From the NCBI GenBank assembly GCA_025526915.1, contig JAHLKH010000066.1:1-64000 (forward strand): a DNA stretch of 64,000 nt, read 5' to 3'. The stretch comes from Entophlyctis helioformis (Eukaryota; Chytridiomycota; Chytridiomycetes; Chytridiales; Chytriomycetaceae). The notes under the pieces were generated by a model. It worked only from the letters and a program-made list of their open reading frames with translations, did no database searches and had not been told where the DNA came from. Both the position numbers and the translations under genes were made by a program. Numbering within the stretch: the first letter of the stretch is position 1; each line of letters begins with the position of its first letter. This document shows positions 22,128-34,500 of the stretch, one piece after another.

Positions 22128-23580
22128 GTTGGTGCTGCTGCTGCTGTGTGGTGTGTGGTGCTGCGTACTGGTGCGTGCTGCTGCTGCGTCTGTATCTGTG
22201 TTTACGAGAAAAGAATCGGAGCGTCTGGCGGAGTTTCAGTGTTTATTGCATGAAAACAGAGAGCGAGTGGATAGAGAGCGAGCAGTCTGGCACTCGCCGC
22301 CCACTGCCCGACAACCATCAAGGGAGCAGCGAGCAGCGAGCACAGCCAACAGCCAGGCGTTCAAGATGCGGTCATGCGTTGCTGGCACAGTCATTGATGA
22401 GATGCCACTCAGTGCGCAGCTTGACATGCACCGTGCAGCATCACTTTGCATGTCATGAGCTGCATTGCAGCGAGCCTCTCTCCAAGTGTCGTCTTCTCAG
22501 TCAATGTCCCCACTGCATCCAACAATCATCCTGATATGCATCTGCATTGTGACCCAGTGCGATGCAGTTGGTGTTGCCTGACTGGCCAGCTGGTCCATGG
22601 ACAGGTTGGTCGTTGGCGCACTGCCTGCATCGCCCCTCTGCTCTGGATCGTCCTTGTCAACACGCACAGTGCATGCAAGACTGCGGTCGTCAGGACCGTC
22701 GCCATCATCATCATTGTTGTGGTTGTTGAATGAATGGAGGATGCATGGTCTGTCTGTTTGGCCACTCCAGTTGCTGCTCAGTGGATCGCATCCAAGATGC
22801 CATCGCACCAAGTGCAATGTGGCCAGACACGCCTGCCAGCACTCGCGTCCTCCTCACCAATCTCGTCTGGATCAGTGTAGTCGAGTGTGACGCTCATCGA
22901 GTGTGCTGCCACTGCCGAGTTTGGCATCCAAGTCGGCATGCCAATCCAGCTGTCCAGCAAGCAGTTCCTGCAGCCAACTCCAAGGATTGGCCCTTCGAGC
23001 ACGTCTCAGTGGCTGCTCATCGTTGCTGCTGCATCCCATGTCGCAGTCGGAAAGCACCAGGCAGCTCGGTCCTGCGATGCCAATGCTCTCGCTGTCCTCT
23101 TGAACAACAACCAGCTCGCCCTGCTCACAGCCGTCTTGCTGACGTCCCTTGCTGTTTGGACCCATCAGACATGCACACAGTCAGTGCCAAGACAACACAG
23201 ACACAGCCGTCAGACTGCTGTGCCGTCGTCGTTGATGGGCAATGGAGCATGCCTGGACAGACAGCGAGTCAACGCACCCGCTTGCCTGTCTGCAGCCTGC
23301 CTTCTGTCCGCCCGCCTTGTTGGGCACGCCTCTCAGACGGCCACGACCACGCTGCTCTGCTGGACTGCCTGTTGTATGGCCTGCAGCATGCCACCTTGAG
23401 CAGTGAGCCTCGCCGTGCCCCCTGAAGGACTCGTCCAGCAAGCGAGTGTTGTCCCATATCCGTGCTGTCGCCTGCGTTGCCGTCGTCGTCGTTTGGCTCG
23501 TTGTTGTTTGTGTGCAGTTGGGCGGCAAGTGCAGCAGCGTCTGGATCTGGCATGGCGCGTTGCTGCTGTGCTCGCATCGC
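22128..23580. other. Accessory spacer upstream of the XPG-Fanzor gene; weak minus-strand coding signals only
   Basis: About 1.45 kb. Minus-strand stretches with protein-like, acidic composition occur at 23577-23270, 23140-22870 and 22770-22520 (for example SSNDEQPLRRARRANPWSWL and RVDKDDPEQRGDAG). They do not join into one frame and match no family I recognise. They could be a degraded gene, or 5' exons of the gene at 22127. No gene is called here. Confidence 0.4.
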
Positions 23581-23618
23581 GCAGTGTCAGCACCGTGCAA
23601 GGGCTCTCTAGATTCGGA

Positions 23619-23705
23619 CCAATCACAGCGATTCCACCAGGATCGACCAATCACAGCGATTCCACCAGGATCGACCAATCACGGATTCCACCAGGATCGA
23701 CCAAT
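23619..23705 (+). promoter_or_regulatory. Array of four CCAAT boxes in 28/28/26-bp direct repeats
   Basis: CCAAT occurs at 23619, 23647, 23675 and 23701, mostly as GACCAATCA, separated by the repeated spacer GATTCCACCAGGATCGA. The array ends about 115 bp before the NBAS start codon. CCAAT is the recognition core of the NF-Y/HAP complex. Its regular spacing and promoter position suggest an upstream activating element for the plus-strand NBAS gene. Confidence 0.6.
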
Positions 23706-23818
23706 CAGGAATAGTCCACCAGGGGTAATGGTATGAGAACCGGGCACTTGAACCGCCTGCTGTTCCACGTTGGCACTTTGCGTTGATCTTGCGCGCGTGT
23801 GCCCAACCAAGCCAAGCC

Positions 23819-24498
23819 ATGGCTGGCAGCAACGACGTCGACGGCGACAACAGCAACAACAAGCTGCACACAGAGGCGCTGCGGGTCGCCCACTGGTCGG
23901 GCCTGCCTTCTGCGCCTGCGCCGCCTGCACCGCACGTGCCCGCCCGCCACCCGCTCTCGCCGTCCGTGCCCGCCCACCTGCTGCGCGCCGTGGCCGTGGC
24001 CGCGGCTGCTGCGTCGCCCTGCCCGCTGCCGCTGGCCGTGTCGCCGTGCGGCTCCGTGGCCGCCACCGTGCTGCCCGACGGCTGGCTCGACGTGCGTCCA
24101 ACTACAGCTACGACTACGACCACAACAACCACAACAACCACCACCAGCCACCGCCTCATCCCGATCCCCGTCGACCCGCACCCGGCGTACGTCCGGCTGG
24201 CCTGGTCGCCCGACGCCGCCGTGCTGGCCGTGTGCCTCAGCAGCGGCGCTCTCCTGCTGCTCGACCTCGCTCGCGGCGACACGCTCGCCGCGTCCACTTC
24301 TACGGCCACTTCCACGTCCACCACTTCTACAACCAACAGCGCCGTCTGCGGCACAGATCCAGAGTCGCTGCGTGTGGCGGGCTCGCTTATACGGCCCGCC
24401 TGCGCGCTCGCCTTCACCGCATCGCCCTCGTCGCAGATCTACTCCCTCGTCACGCTGTCCTTCGATGCCGAGTGTGTCGTCTACCGTCTATCTCGCTC

Positions 24499-24529
<31 letters not shown>

Positions 24530-27500
24530 GCCACTACCACCAGCGGTGGCGGTGTCCTGGCCGTCACCGCCACCTGGTCCGCCAGCTTGCGGCCCGTCGT
24601 GTCGATCGCAACCGCCGCTCACTGGGTCGCACCCCAACGTGTGCTCGTCGTGGGCGGCACACACGCCAGCTCGCCGTCCTGCTCCCTCTCGGTATGGTCC
24701 ATGGCCGAGTCAGACGCCGACGACGGCCTGATGCTGACCGACACGGCCCGGCACTCTATCTCGCTCGTGCGCAACCGCCCGCCTGCGCCATCATCATCAT
24801 CGTCAGAGGTGGTAGCCGTGCTGCGCTCTTGGACGGCCGCGTCGCGGCTGCTGACCAGTTGCGCGTCCGTGCTTGGCTTGCCCACGCCCGCAGGCGACTT
24901 GTCCGTGCCGCGCGCCATCCACACATCGCGGCAACGAAGCAACGAGGCCGTGGTGCTGGACTGGACCGGCGCTATCCGCCTCGTGCGGCTGACCGACGCG
25001 ACCACCACGCGCTCGTGGCCCGCCGGCTACTACACAGATGCCAGCCTGACGAGCGTCGCCTTCTGGGCCGACGGTCTGCTGCTGTGCACCGCTGACGGCT
25101 CCCTGCTCCGTGTGCCGCCCGAGCGGCTGGCCCTGCCGCCCATCGAGGGCACTTTGTCCGAGCCCGGTGCCAGCGCCACAGACGTCGCGTGGGTCGGTCC
25201 TGGCGCTGCCCTCGACGTGCCAGCCAGCGAGTCGCGCGTCGCCTACGTTCTCTGCCCCGCGGCCGACACGCTCGACCTCGTGGCGCTGGTGACCGTGACA
25301 CCCCTGCAGCACGCGATCAAGACCCTTGAGGCAGACCCGTCGGTCGAGGTCGCCGCCCTGTGCAGCGATCTGCGTCTCCATCCCGACGACGTGCTCAAGC
25401 ACCTGTGGACAACGGGTGCCAAGACGCCGGCGCGTGTGCGCGACGTGCTGGCCCGCGTCACGGACACGCCGTGGGTCGTCGCCCAGTGTCTGGCCGACCC
25501 GCCGGACCTCGACACGGCGCGACACTTGCTCATGACGCTCGTGGAGCGGACGAGCGGGCTCGACTACACCGCCGTCGAGCGCGAGATCCTGGACGCTGTG
25601 GACGGGCTCGACGGCGAGACTGGCGGGACAAGCTCCGGCCATGCAGTCGACCAGTGTCTGGCGCGTGCCAAGGCACTCGCATGGCTCGACCGCCTCGACT
25701 CGTACGAAGCCGTCCAGGCCGCGCAGACGCTCCCCGCGAGCCTGGCCGGATACATGGAGTTTCGTGCTGCCGACATGGTCGCGACGGCCGCCGAGCTCGC
25801 AGCCGCCGGTGCCGTGGACGCACTGGACGTCTTGCTGACACGCGAGGCACCGGCCGTGCTGCCGTTCCGGCTGGATCTGCTGGACCTCTTGCCTGAATTG
25901 CTGGCCCCTGCTGCGTACGCGCGGTTGCTGCCGGTTGTCGGTGCCGATGGCGTCGAGACGGATCGCAGGATGCTGCCGTGGCGCAAGAGCGACTGGACGG
26001 CGGCGCCGGCGACGCGCGAGCTGATGCAGCTCGTGCTGGGCGATGACGAGGACGACGGCGGTCTTGGTGGCAGTGGGCATGGCGCGGGTGTGGCGTACCC
26101 GGCGGATAAGCACACGGTCGAGCAGTGGTACATCCGACGCGTGTCGCGCATCGAGGCGTTTACAGGGACGCCGACGCTTGCGCTAGCGCTTGCACGCCTC
26201 GGTGTCGACAAGGGTGTTGCCGCGCTGGATGGGCTTGTGCACCGACTTGTGCTGCTCGACAAGCTGGCTGCGCGGCAAGCACTCCGCGCTGACGACAACA
26301 ACAACAGCACCAGCAGTGACGTGCCGGGCGAGTGTCTGACCCTCGACACGCTGCCCACGGTGGCCATGGCCGATGTCCTGTGGATGCTGCTTAGAGACTC
26401 GACGGCCGCAGGCATCTGCGACGATATCCGCCATGTGGTCGTGCCGCTGCTCGCCCTGCCCGATATCCGCAGTCTAGACAGCATGGCCGACGCGGTCGAT
26501 ATGGACAGCATGGCCGGCACCGTCGGCCAGTGGCACCTACTTTGCCGTGTCCTTGCGCGCGTGGCAGCCACCAACGCGGCCGCCGTCCTGGCTGTCTTCC
26601 AGGCATCGAAACCAGATGTGCCCGTAGACGCGCGCGTGATGCCGTCGGTGCAGTTGCTCGCCCGCACACTGACGGACGCGTGCTACCACTACTTTGACGC
26701 GGCAGCGCTCGGTGTGTACCAAGACATGCTGGCGTGTCTGCCCAAGACGGTCGGCGGCACATGGGCCGGCAGCGTTGCCCAGCCGACACCGCCGCCGGCC
26801 GCAGCGCAGTGGCCGCGCGACCTTGCACACCGGCTGCAGCAGCTGCGCATCCACCTCAAGGCCGTGCGGCTCATGGCGGCGTTGTCCGCCCCTGCATCGC
26901 CGGCCGACATGGCTGCCCTGCACACCTCGGCCGCCGCCCAGCGCCGTTTCGTCGACCGCGTGCCGCGGCTGCTGTTTGGCGCGGCGCGCGACGAGGGCAG
27001 CGTGGTCAGCGACGACGCGTTCTGGACCCTCGTGCGCGAGGTGTTTGCCCTGCACACTCTGGGTCTCGTCGGCAGCGTCAGCACCGATACCGTCTTTACA
27101 GCCTTCCTCGGTGTGGCGATGAGCAATGGATGTACGTCTCCACGCGTGCGTGCGTACAGCTCCTGTTGTTCAAGGCGACTAACAGCACATGGGGGCATGC
27201 ACAGTGTTCTCGGTCGTCAAGACGGCGCTCCATGGCCAGCCGCTGGGCGACACGGGGCCCCGGCCGTGCGTGTCGCTGTGCCAGAGCATCGCCATCGACA
27301 CGGCGCGCGAGCTGATCGACAATGCCGAGACGGGCAGCAAGAGCAGCGGGCTGATGCGGCAGGCCGTGCAGGTGCTGACGCACGTGCCGGCGAGCGCAGC
27401 AACAAGCGCCGAGCTCGACCTGATTGCCGGCATCGACACGCTCCTCGGGACGTACCGGCTGGCTGACGACGACACTGGCGCGCCGGTGCTGCCGGTGCAG

Positions 27501-30500
27501 GTGCGGCACGCGACGGACCGGCTCGTGTATGTGCAGCGCGTGCTGCGCGTGACACCCACGTTGCACACTGGCGCCGGACACGGTGCTGGAGCTCGTGCGG
27601 CAGCTGTTGGGTGACGCGGCGGCGCAGAGCGCGGCTGTCAAGGTGCGGCTGCGCGTGTACCTTGCCCATGCGGCCATGGAGACGGGCGACTGGGACGTGG
27701 CGGCACACTACTGCACCGAGCTGATGCGTCTGGCGTTTGACGACGACAGCAGCAGCCATACCCATAGCAGTAGTAGTAGCAGTGGTGACGGAAGCGATGG
27801 TGCCGAGATGTGGGCCGTGTTCATGCGGCTGGTCGAGTCGACGCACATGACCGACGTGCGCACCAAACGCGATCTCGTCTCGCACGCGCTGCGCGTCTGT
27901 CCAGATGACCGTGTCCGCGCTCTGGTGGCTCTGTGGCGCCACGTCGAGATGGAAGCGGTGGCTGCCCGATGGGCTACCGCGCGCGGAGTCAGCGGTCTCG
28001 TGGACACGCGCACGCAAGTCAGTGCCGTCATGGACGGTCTTGCCGAGCGTGTTCAGCGCGATGTGGGCCGCACGACCGGCACGGCGATGTGCGTCCCCGA
28101 TTTCTATGCCCAGCCGGGCAGTGGGCACCACTCGTCGTTCTATGACCTGGCGGAACCGCCGGCGACCGGGTTGCCGACTCACGCGGCCGCCGACCTGCTG
28201 CGGTGCCAGGAGGTCCTTGGCGGCGGCGACGGGCCTCGCGACGCGACGAGCCTGCTGTTCGATTACGCGGTCACGGTGATCGGCGATGATGTTGTGGCTG
28301 CCATGGCTGCGCTCGCCGCCACACGGGACAAGACACTGTACAAGACGTATTTCGAGACGCGTGTGGCGGAGGTGTCCGGAACAGGCACAGGGACGGGGGC
28401 GCAAGCCAGCGACCTTGCCATGCGCTTCTTTGCAACAGCCGCACTACTAGAGACTGGCACGGCGATCAACAGTTGCGGGGACGTGCTTGAGATGGCGACG
28501 GCGGCTGTGCGTGACATGGCGGCGGCCGGCACGCGCATCGACAAGGCGTCGGCGTATCTCGAGGCGGCGGTCGCGTACCGGGCGATGGGACGCGCGTCGG
28601 CCGCGGCGTCTGTGACCAGCGGGCTGGTGGCACGGCTGCCCCATCTCGACGTGGCGCGCTTCGAGAGCGATGCGGCGTACCGCACGAGCTCGCTGGTCGA
28701 CATGGCGTGTACTCTTGAACACGACAGCGTAGATGCCGCTCTGCGTTTTGCGGATGCGGTCGGCGTGCAGCGACAGGATGTGTGGGTCGGGCATCTGCGG
28801 TGGGCCTTGACGGATCCGTCGGTGAGCGGCCGGCAGGCACAGCAGCATCTGCAGCGCTACGCGAGCCTGGCGGTCGAGCATGCTGGCGCCACGCTCGCCA
28901 TGCTCGTCGACGTGTACGCCAATGTGGGCGAGATGCGGCTTGACAAGGTGCACGCCTATTACCGTGTGCTGGGCACCGTCCTGGATACTCTCGGCACGCA
29001 CAGCGAGTCGGCAGCCGTCGTGTCTGCGCGCGTCGCGCTCATCGAGACGGTTATTGCCATGCCGGCCCTCGCCGGGCTCTCCCTCACCGATCTCCTTGCA
29101 GCCGCACGTGATGACCGGTCTGGGTTGCTGCGGCTCTGGCAGGCGTCGCCGAGCGCCGACCGGCTGCACTCGCTTATCGACATTGCGCCGACGCTGCATG
29201 CGCTTGTCGATGCCGTGCCCGTGCTGGGCGATCGTCCATGTACCGTCGAGCCCGGGTACCGGCATGCTGTGAGCGCCGTGAACGCGGCACACTTTGCGCG
29301 CGTGCTGGACGATGCCCAAGCGGTCTGGGCCAACGTGGACACCGCGACACGTGCTCACGTTGTCAACGACGTGATTGCGGCCGTCAACAGCGGTCGGCTG
29401 GTTGACCCCGATACCCTGCCCATCGTGTCGCGGCTTGTCGTTGGGCCGCTTGCAAGAGCACTGCCGCTTGCCACGCGGACCGCTGTTCTGGACGCCGTCG
29501 ATGGACGTGTCGGGGTCGATGCGCGTGGCGATGTCGAGGCGATGCGCCGGCATCTGCTGTTGATGGACGGCTTGGCACGCATTGATGTCGAGTTTGACGA
29601 CGCGGGCGGGCTTCCCTCTGCGTTTATCGCCGAGATGGACGCGGCGTGCGGCGATCATCACATGGTGGGTCTCTCCTCTCCTCTTCTACTTCCATTCCTC
29701 TCGTCTCACATTCGTCCATGCCGACTGGCACGCACTGACATGTCTGATGGGGAATGACAGGTCACGCTGGCGTTGTTGGCACTCATCCGCAACGCCGTGA
29801 ACCCCGCAATCGTGGTGCGCACGGCAGCGCTAGCGACACGCGTGGTAGCGGCAGGGTCGGCGGGCGACACGGACTGGACGTTTGGCACGCTGGCCACGCG
29901 CGCGGTATCGGATGCTTTGGCTGATGTCCGCGGGTATGTGTCGCCGGACGATGAGACGGTGGCGCGTATCGAGGTCGTGGCCGGGACGGTTCTCGAGTAC
30001 CTCGATACAGTGGGCAGTAGTGGTGGTGGGTGGTGGTGGTGGCGTGTCCCCGCCAGCAGCTGGTGTCAACGCCGACGAGCAGACCGACACGTCAGGGTGG
30101 GACCTTGACGCCGACTTCCTTGACGGCATCCCCGACGACACCCCCGACGACGACGTCGCGGTCCCTGCGGCTGCTGGCGACGCGATCGATGCCAGTGACG
30201 CCAAGACGCATCTGCGGCGGTTGTTGTCGCAGTGTATCGAGGACGGCTCGCCGTTTGCCGTGTCGGTGCGCATGGCCGCGCTGCGGCTGCTCCACAGGCA
30301 TTTCGCCGACTCGGATGGTGACGGGGCCGGTGGCGCCGTGTCGCTCGTCGGCGCGCGGCTGACTGCCATGATCCAGGGCGTCTGGGACATCCAGGTGAGT
30401 CTTATGTGTGACTGCGGGATAGTCGACGCTGTCTAACACGTGCGTGTATGGTGCACAGGTCAATACGGCCGACGTCACGGAGACGGACAAGTGGGAACCG

Positions 30501-31439
30501 CTGTTCGACCGCCTGCTGTCCATCTCATCGACACGCGACCACGCAGTGCGCGTGCTGCAGCTGCTGCTTGAATGGTTCCCGCCGGCCGCCGAGCCGCAGC
30601 CCCAGCTCGCACAGCACCTGTGGACGCGGCTCCTTGTGTGGATGCTCGATGCCGGCATGGACGAAGTGGTGTTTGCAGCCATGGTCGTGGCGCGCGACCG
30701 GTACGTCGTGGACGACGCCGCGTTCCTGGACGCCGTGCGCGAGCGCCGGGATCTGGTCGACGGCTACCGGTTCACGCTTGTCTCGCTCGGCGGCGGCGGC
30801 GGCGGCGGGGGGACGGCCGAGCAGTGCATGGACGAGCTCATCGAGAGCCTAAGACAGTCGGCCGACTTTGAGCAGGTGCTGCTGGCCAGCCGGTCGATCC
30901 TGCTTCTCGTCTTCGCCCGCCGATGCGCGGCTCGCGTGGCGGCCCTGCGTGTCGACTGGCCGCGTCTGTGCGACCTGTTCCTGCGTGTGCCCGCCCCCGC
31001 GTCGGGGCACGCGTCGGGGCACGCGACCCACCAGCCTGATCTCGCCCTCCATCGCCTGCTGGTCGCTGTCGTTTTGGCCGACCTGGTTGTCGCGCGGCTG
31101 CCGTTCCGCGCATCGCGACTTGCGGTCATGTATACAGGCGGCAGCGTCGCAGCGCACACCGACCTGCGCACACAGATTGTAGTGCTGCGTCGTGTGCTGA
31201 ACGCGTTTGTGCGTGACGTGCCCCGTGCACCGCTTGCGTCTGCGGAGAATGAGCCCGCGCGTGTGGCTGACCGCGTGCTGGCGTATGCGTCGAGTGCACT
31301 TGGTCTCGAGACGGCGATCCTGGAAAGCGTGTTGACGCGCGGTGGTGGCGGTGGTGGTGGTGCGGATGGCGCAGATGGCTTGGATGTCAGCGGCCATGTT
31401 GCGACTGCGCTCGCCATTCTGGATGCCGAGTACCCATGA
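23819..31439 (+). CDS. NBAS: NBAS/Sec39-like subunit of the Dsl1/NRZ tethering complex
   Basis: Exons: 23819-27131, 27205-27548, 27604-29664, 29761-30394 and 30459-31439; about 2,440 residues, close to animal NBAS. The N-terminal quarter is a WD-like propeller (PAYVRLAWSPDAAVLAVCLS; NEAVVLDWTGAIRLVRL). The Sec39 domain follows, with HTVEQWYIRRVSRIEAFTG, LALALARLGVDKG and LPFRLDLLDLLPELL. The remainder is alpha-solenoid. NBAS/Sec39 tethers COPI vesicles at the ER through Dsl1/ZW10 and SNAREs, and animal NBAS also acts in nonsense-mediated decay. A 55-nt intron (27549-27603) resolves one apparent frame change. A second change lies in a GGT repeat near 30020-30045, where one surplus G would restore a poly-Gly loop; the total length then becomes divisible by three. 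Poly-Gly and Thr/Ser loops are frequent. AATAAA is at 31462. Confidence 0.88.
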
Positions 31440-31461
31440 ACAAGCAGCACAAGCGAACACC

Positions 31462-31467
31462 AATAAA
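31462..31467 (+). terminator. Poly(A) signal AATAAA, NBAS gene
   Basis: Located 22 nt after the TGA stop and 45 nt before the stop of the convergent coiled-coil gene, so the transcripts likely overlap at their ends. Confidence 0.7.
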
Positions 31468-31511
31468 CAGATGAACGGATGAAGGGATGGTAACTTGGTG
31501 CTTTCATTGTG

Positions 31512-34500
31512 TCAGTATTCGGTTGGTGGCGATGGCAGACGACGGAGGTTTCCCGGCAGGCTGGGTTGGACGGGCGGCGACTGTGAGCGCGACTGTGACT
31601 GCGACTGCGATGTGGGGCCAGGATCAGCCGGAGGCGGGGAACCGGCTCGTGCAAGCATCGGCTGGCTCTTGGTCGACGAGCCCGACGCCGGCCACGGCGG
31701 TGGCGACGCGGTGCCGTCCAGCACACGCTGGCTATACGTCCTCAACACGGGTTTATAAAAGCTGCTTTGCGGCTGTTGTGGTGGTGGCTGTGGTGGTGGC
31801 GGGCTATCCCTCACAACAGCATGGTCACGACCACGGTGCGGTGACGGCGAGCGCACACGCAACCGCAGGCGTTCCATGTCGCTGCGGAGGTCAGCAATGT
31901 CAGCCGCGAGCCGACCGAGCCGATCGTCGAGCGCGCGGACGGTGCTGACAACACCGGTGATAGCGGCTGTATCGGTATCGCCGCCACGTCGGTCATCGAG
32001 CCGCTGCACCTGTTTCGCGAGTTCGTGGAGACCGAGGGCCGTGTCGCGGGTGTCGGTCGTGCAGCGACGCGTTTCGGCGCGGCAGTCGTCGAGCACGCGG
32101 GGGATGTCGTCGAGCACGCGGGTTTCGAGGTCCGACAAGCGGGCACCGAGGGTCTCGCGCACGCCCTTGAGGGCATCCATGGCGTCGGCCGTGCTGCGTG
32201 TCTGCGAGTCCAGCACGGCCTGCCAGCGCTGTTTGGCGACGGCCTCGTTGTCGCCGAGACGCAGCCGCACCTGGTCGATGGCGAGCATGCTGATCTCTTG
32301 CTTGGCTGCCAGCTTGTCGGCCTGTTGCTGGGCCTCGGATTTGTAGCGGTCGTGGTCGGACGCGGTTAGCTTTGTCGCCACGGTCTTGCGGAGGTCGGCT
32401 ATGGACTTGTCCGTTGCGGCGGTGTGGGCTGTTATGGACTGTGAGACGGATGACAGGATGCCGTCGGCCTTGGTGTCGAGACGCGCGATTTCAGGCGTGA
32501 TGTCGTCGAGGCGGAGCGAGAGGCTCGAGACCTGCGCGTGCAGCAGGTCCTTGAGTGTTGACACGATCTCCTTGTGCTGCGCGTCGCGGTCGGCAGAAAG
32601 CGTTGCGTGCTCGGCCAGCCGCTCTGTGACGGCAGCGCATTCACGCCACTTCCGCTGCCAGCGCATCGAGCCTGGTTTCGGTTTCCTTGAGCGTGCCTCG
32701 GTGCTGTCCAGCCGCGTGTCGAGCGTCTCAGTCAGCCGCTGCAGCCCCGTGTCTACATCGCGGTGCACCTGGTCGGCTGTTCGCTGGCACGGGCACTCGC
32801 CGCCTCGACCTGGTCGCCAGCACAGCGAGCTGCGTCTCCATGTCCTTGACCACCTTGGCCATCTCGTCACGGGTCGGCCGGCCAGCCACGCTTTCGCGGA
32901 CACCAGCAACAGCGCCACCAACATCCTGAGCCGCCTTGAGTGCCTCGCGCACCGTGCCGCTCATCCGTTCCTCCAGACTATCCAGGCTCGTTTTGGTGGC
33001 GCGGTCGCCGAGATCCAGCCGGACGCGCTCAACGACCGGCCGCATCTCCGCATCGCGCTCCTGGCCTTGTGCAACACCGCCTTGGCGCGTTCCTCGGCGT
33101 CTGCAAGGTCGGCTCTCGACACATGACTCGCAACCGTCTCGCTCATGGCAATCAAGCGGTCCTCGACATGCACCGCCTTGGCAACCGCAGCCGCAACCGA
33201 GCTCTTGAGTCCAAGCTCCATCTCGGTCATCTGCGACCGCGAGACGAGCGTGTCGCGCGCATCCTTGATGACACCGATCTGTGCCTGGAGCGCCGACACC
33301 GATTCGCGCAGGGTGGACAGCTGCTGCTCAGACGCGCGCTGCATGTCGTCGAGCTCCCCGCGGCTGGGGCGGCCCATGAGCTCGGTCTTGAAGGCGTCCA
33401 TGGTGGCATCCATCTGCACAGTCTTGAGATTCAGCCGGTCGTCGACCTGTGTGCGCGTTTCCTGGCACTGCAGCCGCGTTTCCTGGATGCGGAGATCAGA
33501 CTCGCCAAGCGCTGCCCGGAGCGTGTCCACTTGCTTCTCTAGCTGCGTCTGAGTGTCCTGGATGCCGGCGTGGAACTCGGTCTCGAGCGCGCTGATGCTG
33601 GCTGTGATGTCCTTGAGCTTGTCGCGCACCAGTGTGAGGGCATCGGATGTCTTGGCCGTGACGGTCTGGATCTGTGAGTCCAGGTCATCCGACAGCCGCG
33701 ACCGGGTGACAGCGAGCTGCTGCGCGGTGGCTTTGATGTCACGGTCGAGAGCATCCTGCTCGCGACGCACCTCGGTCAGCGTCTCTTCCAGCCGGGACAG
33801 CCCGCGTTTCTCGACAAGATCGAGCTTGGCCCAACGTCTTCGGCCATGTTGGCCACGGCCGTGTCCGTCTCCATGCGCGACTTGATCTCTGCGCGCAGCA
33901 CGTCTTCGATGGCGGCGAGCTTCTGGTCCGACGTCTTTTCAATGAGCACAATGGATTCCTGCAGCGACTTGACGGCCAGTGTCATGCTCGACCGCAGCTC
34001 GCTCTGCTGCTGGGCCATCTCGTCCGTCCTCCGCGTGACCGCCTGTTGAACAATCTTGAATCCCTCCTCAACAGCCGCCTGCACCTGCGTCTCGAGCGTC
34101 TTGCGTGCCTGGCGCTCCTCGCCCAGCACGGCATTCGCAGCAAGCAGCTGCTGCGACACGCGCTCGACCATGGCCGACATGGACTCGCGCATTGTCCGCT
34201 CGACGCCACGGATCTGGTCGCCCAGTGCTGCCAAGCCGCGGTCACGGTCGACGCGGTCACGGTCGCACACGGCCGACACCGCGCCACGCACACCCTCGAT
34301 GCGATCGACCATGTCGCGTTCCTGGCTCTGCATCGCCTTGCACACCTCGCCATACAGCCCGCGCACATGGTCTTCAAACTGCGCGCGCACGCGTGCGTCG
34401 GCGTCCATGCGTGCCGAATGTCGCTGACCGATATCTCGAGCCGGCGGCCAAGCGTCTCGCTCGACCCTTCAACGGCCGTACTCAGGCTGGCCAACGCGTG

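Noticed and set aside
22446..23425. Plus-strand open frames upstream of NBAS
   Set aside because: Cys/His/Pro-rich with no domain or splice logic; composition suggests antisense shadow of weak minus-strand coding sequence.
23611..23705. Regular 28-bp direct repeats resembling a CRISPR array
   Set aside because: Spacers are also repeated rather than unique, the host is eukaryotic, and each unit contains CCAAT directly upstream of a gene; treated as promoter repeats.
24803..26113. Long minus-strand open frame opposite NBAS exon 1
   Set aside because: High GC leaves shadow frames open; the plus strand encodes conserved NBAS/Sec39 sequence.
27549..27603. NBAS frame change near 27.55-27.60 kb as an indel
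   Set aside because: A 55-nt GT-AG intron with matching phase explains it without an error.
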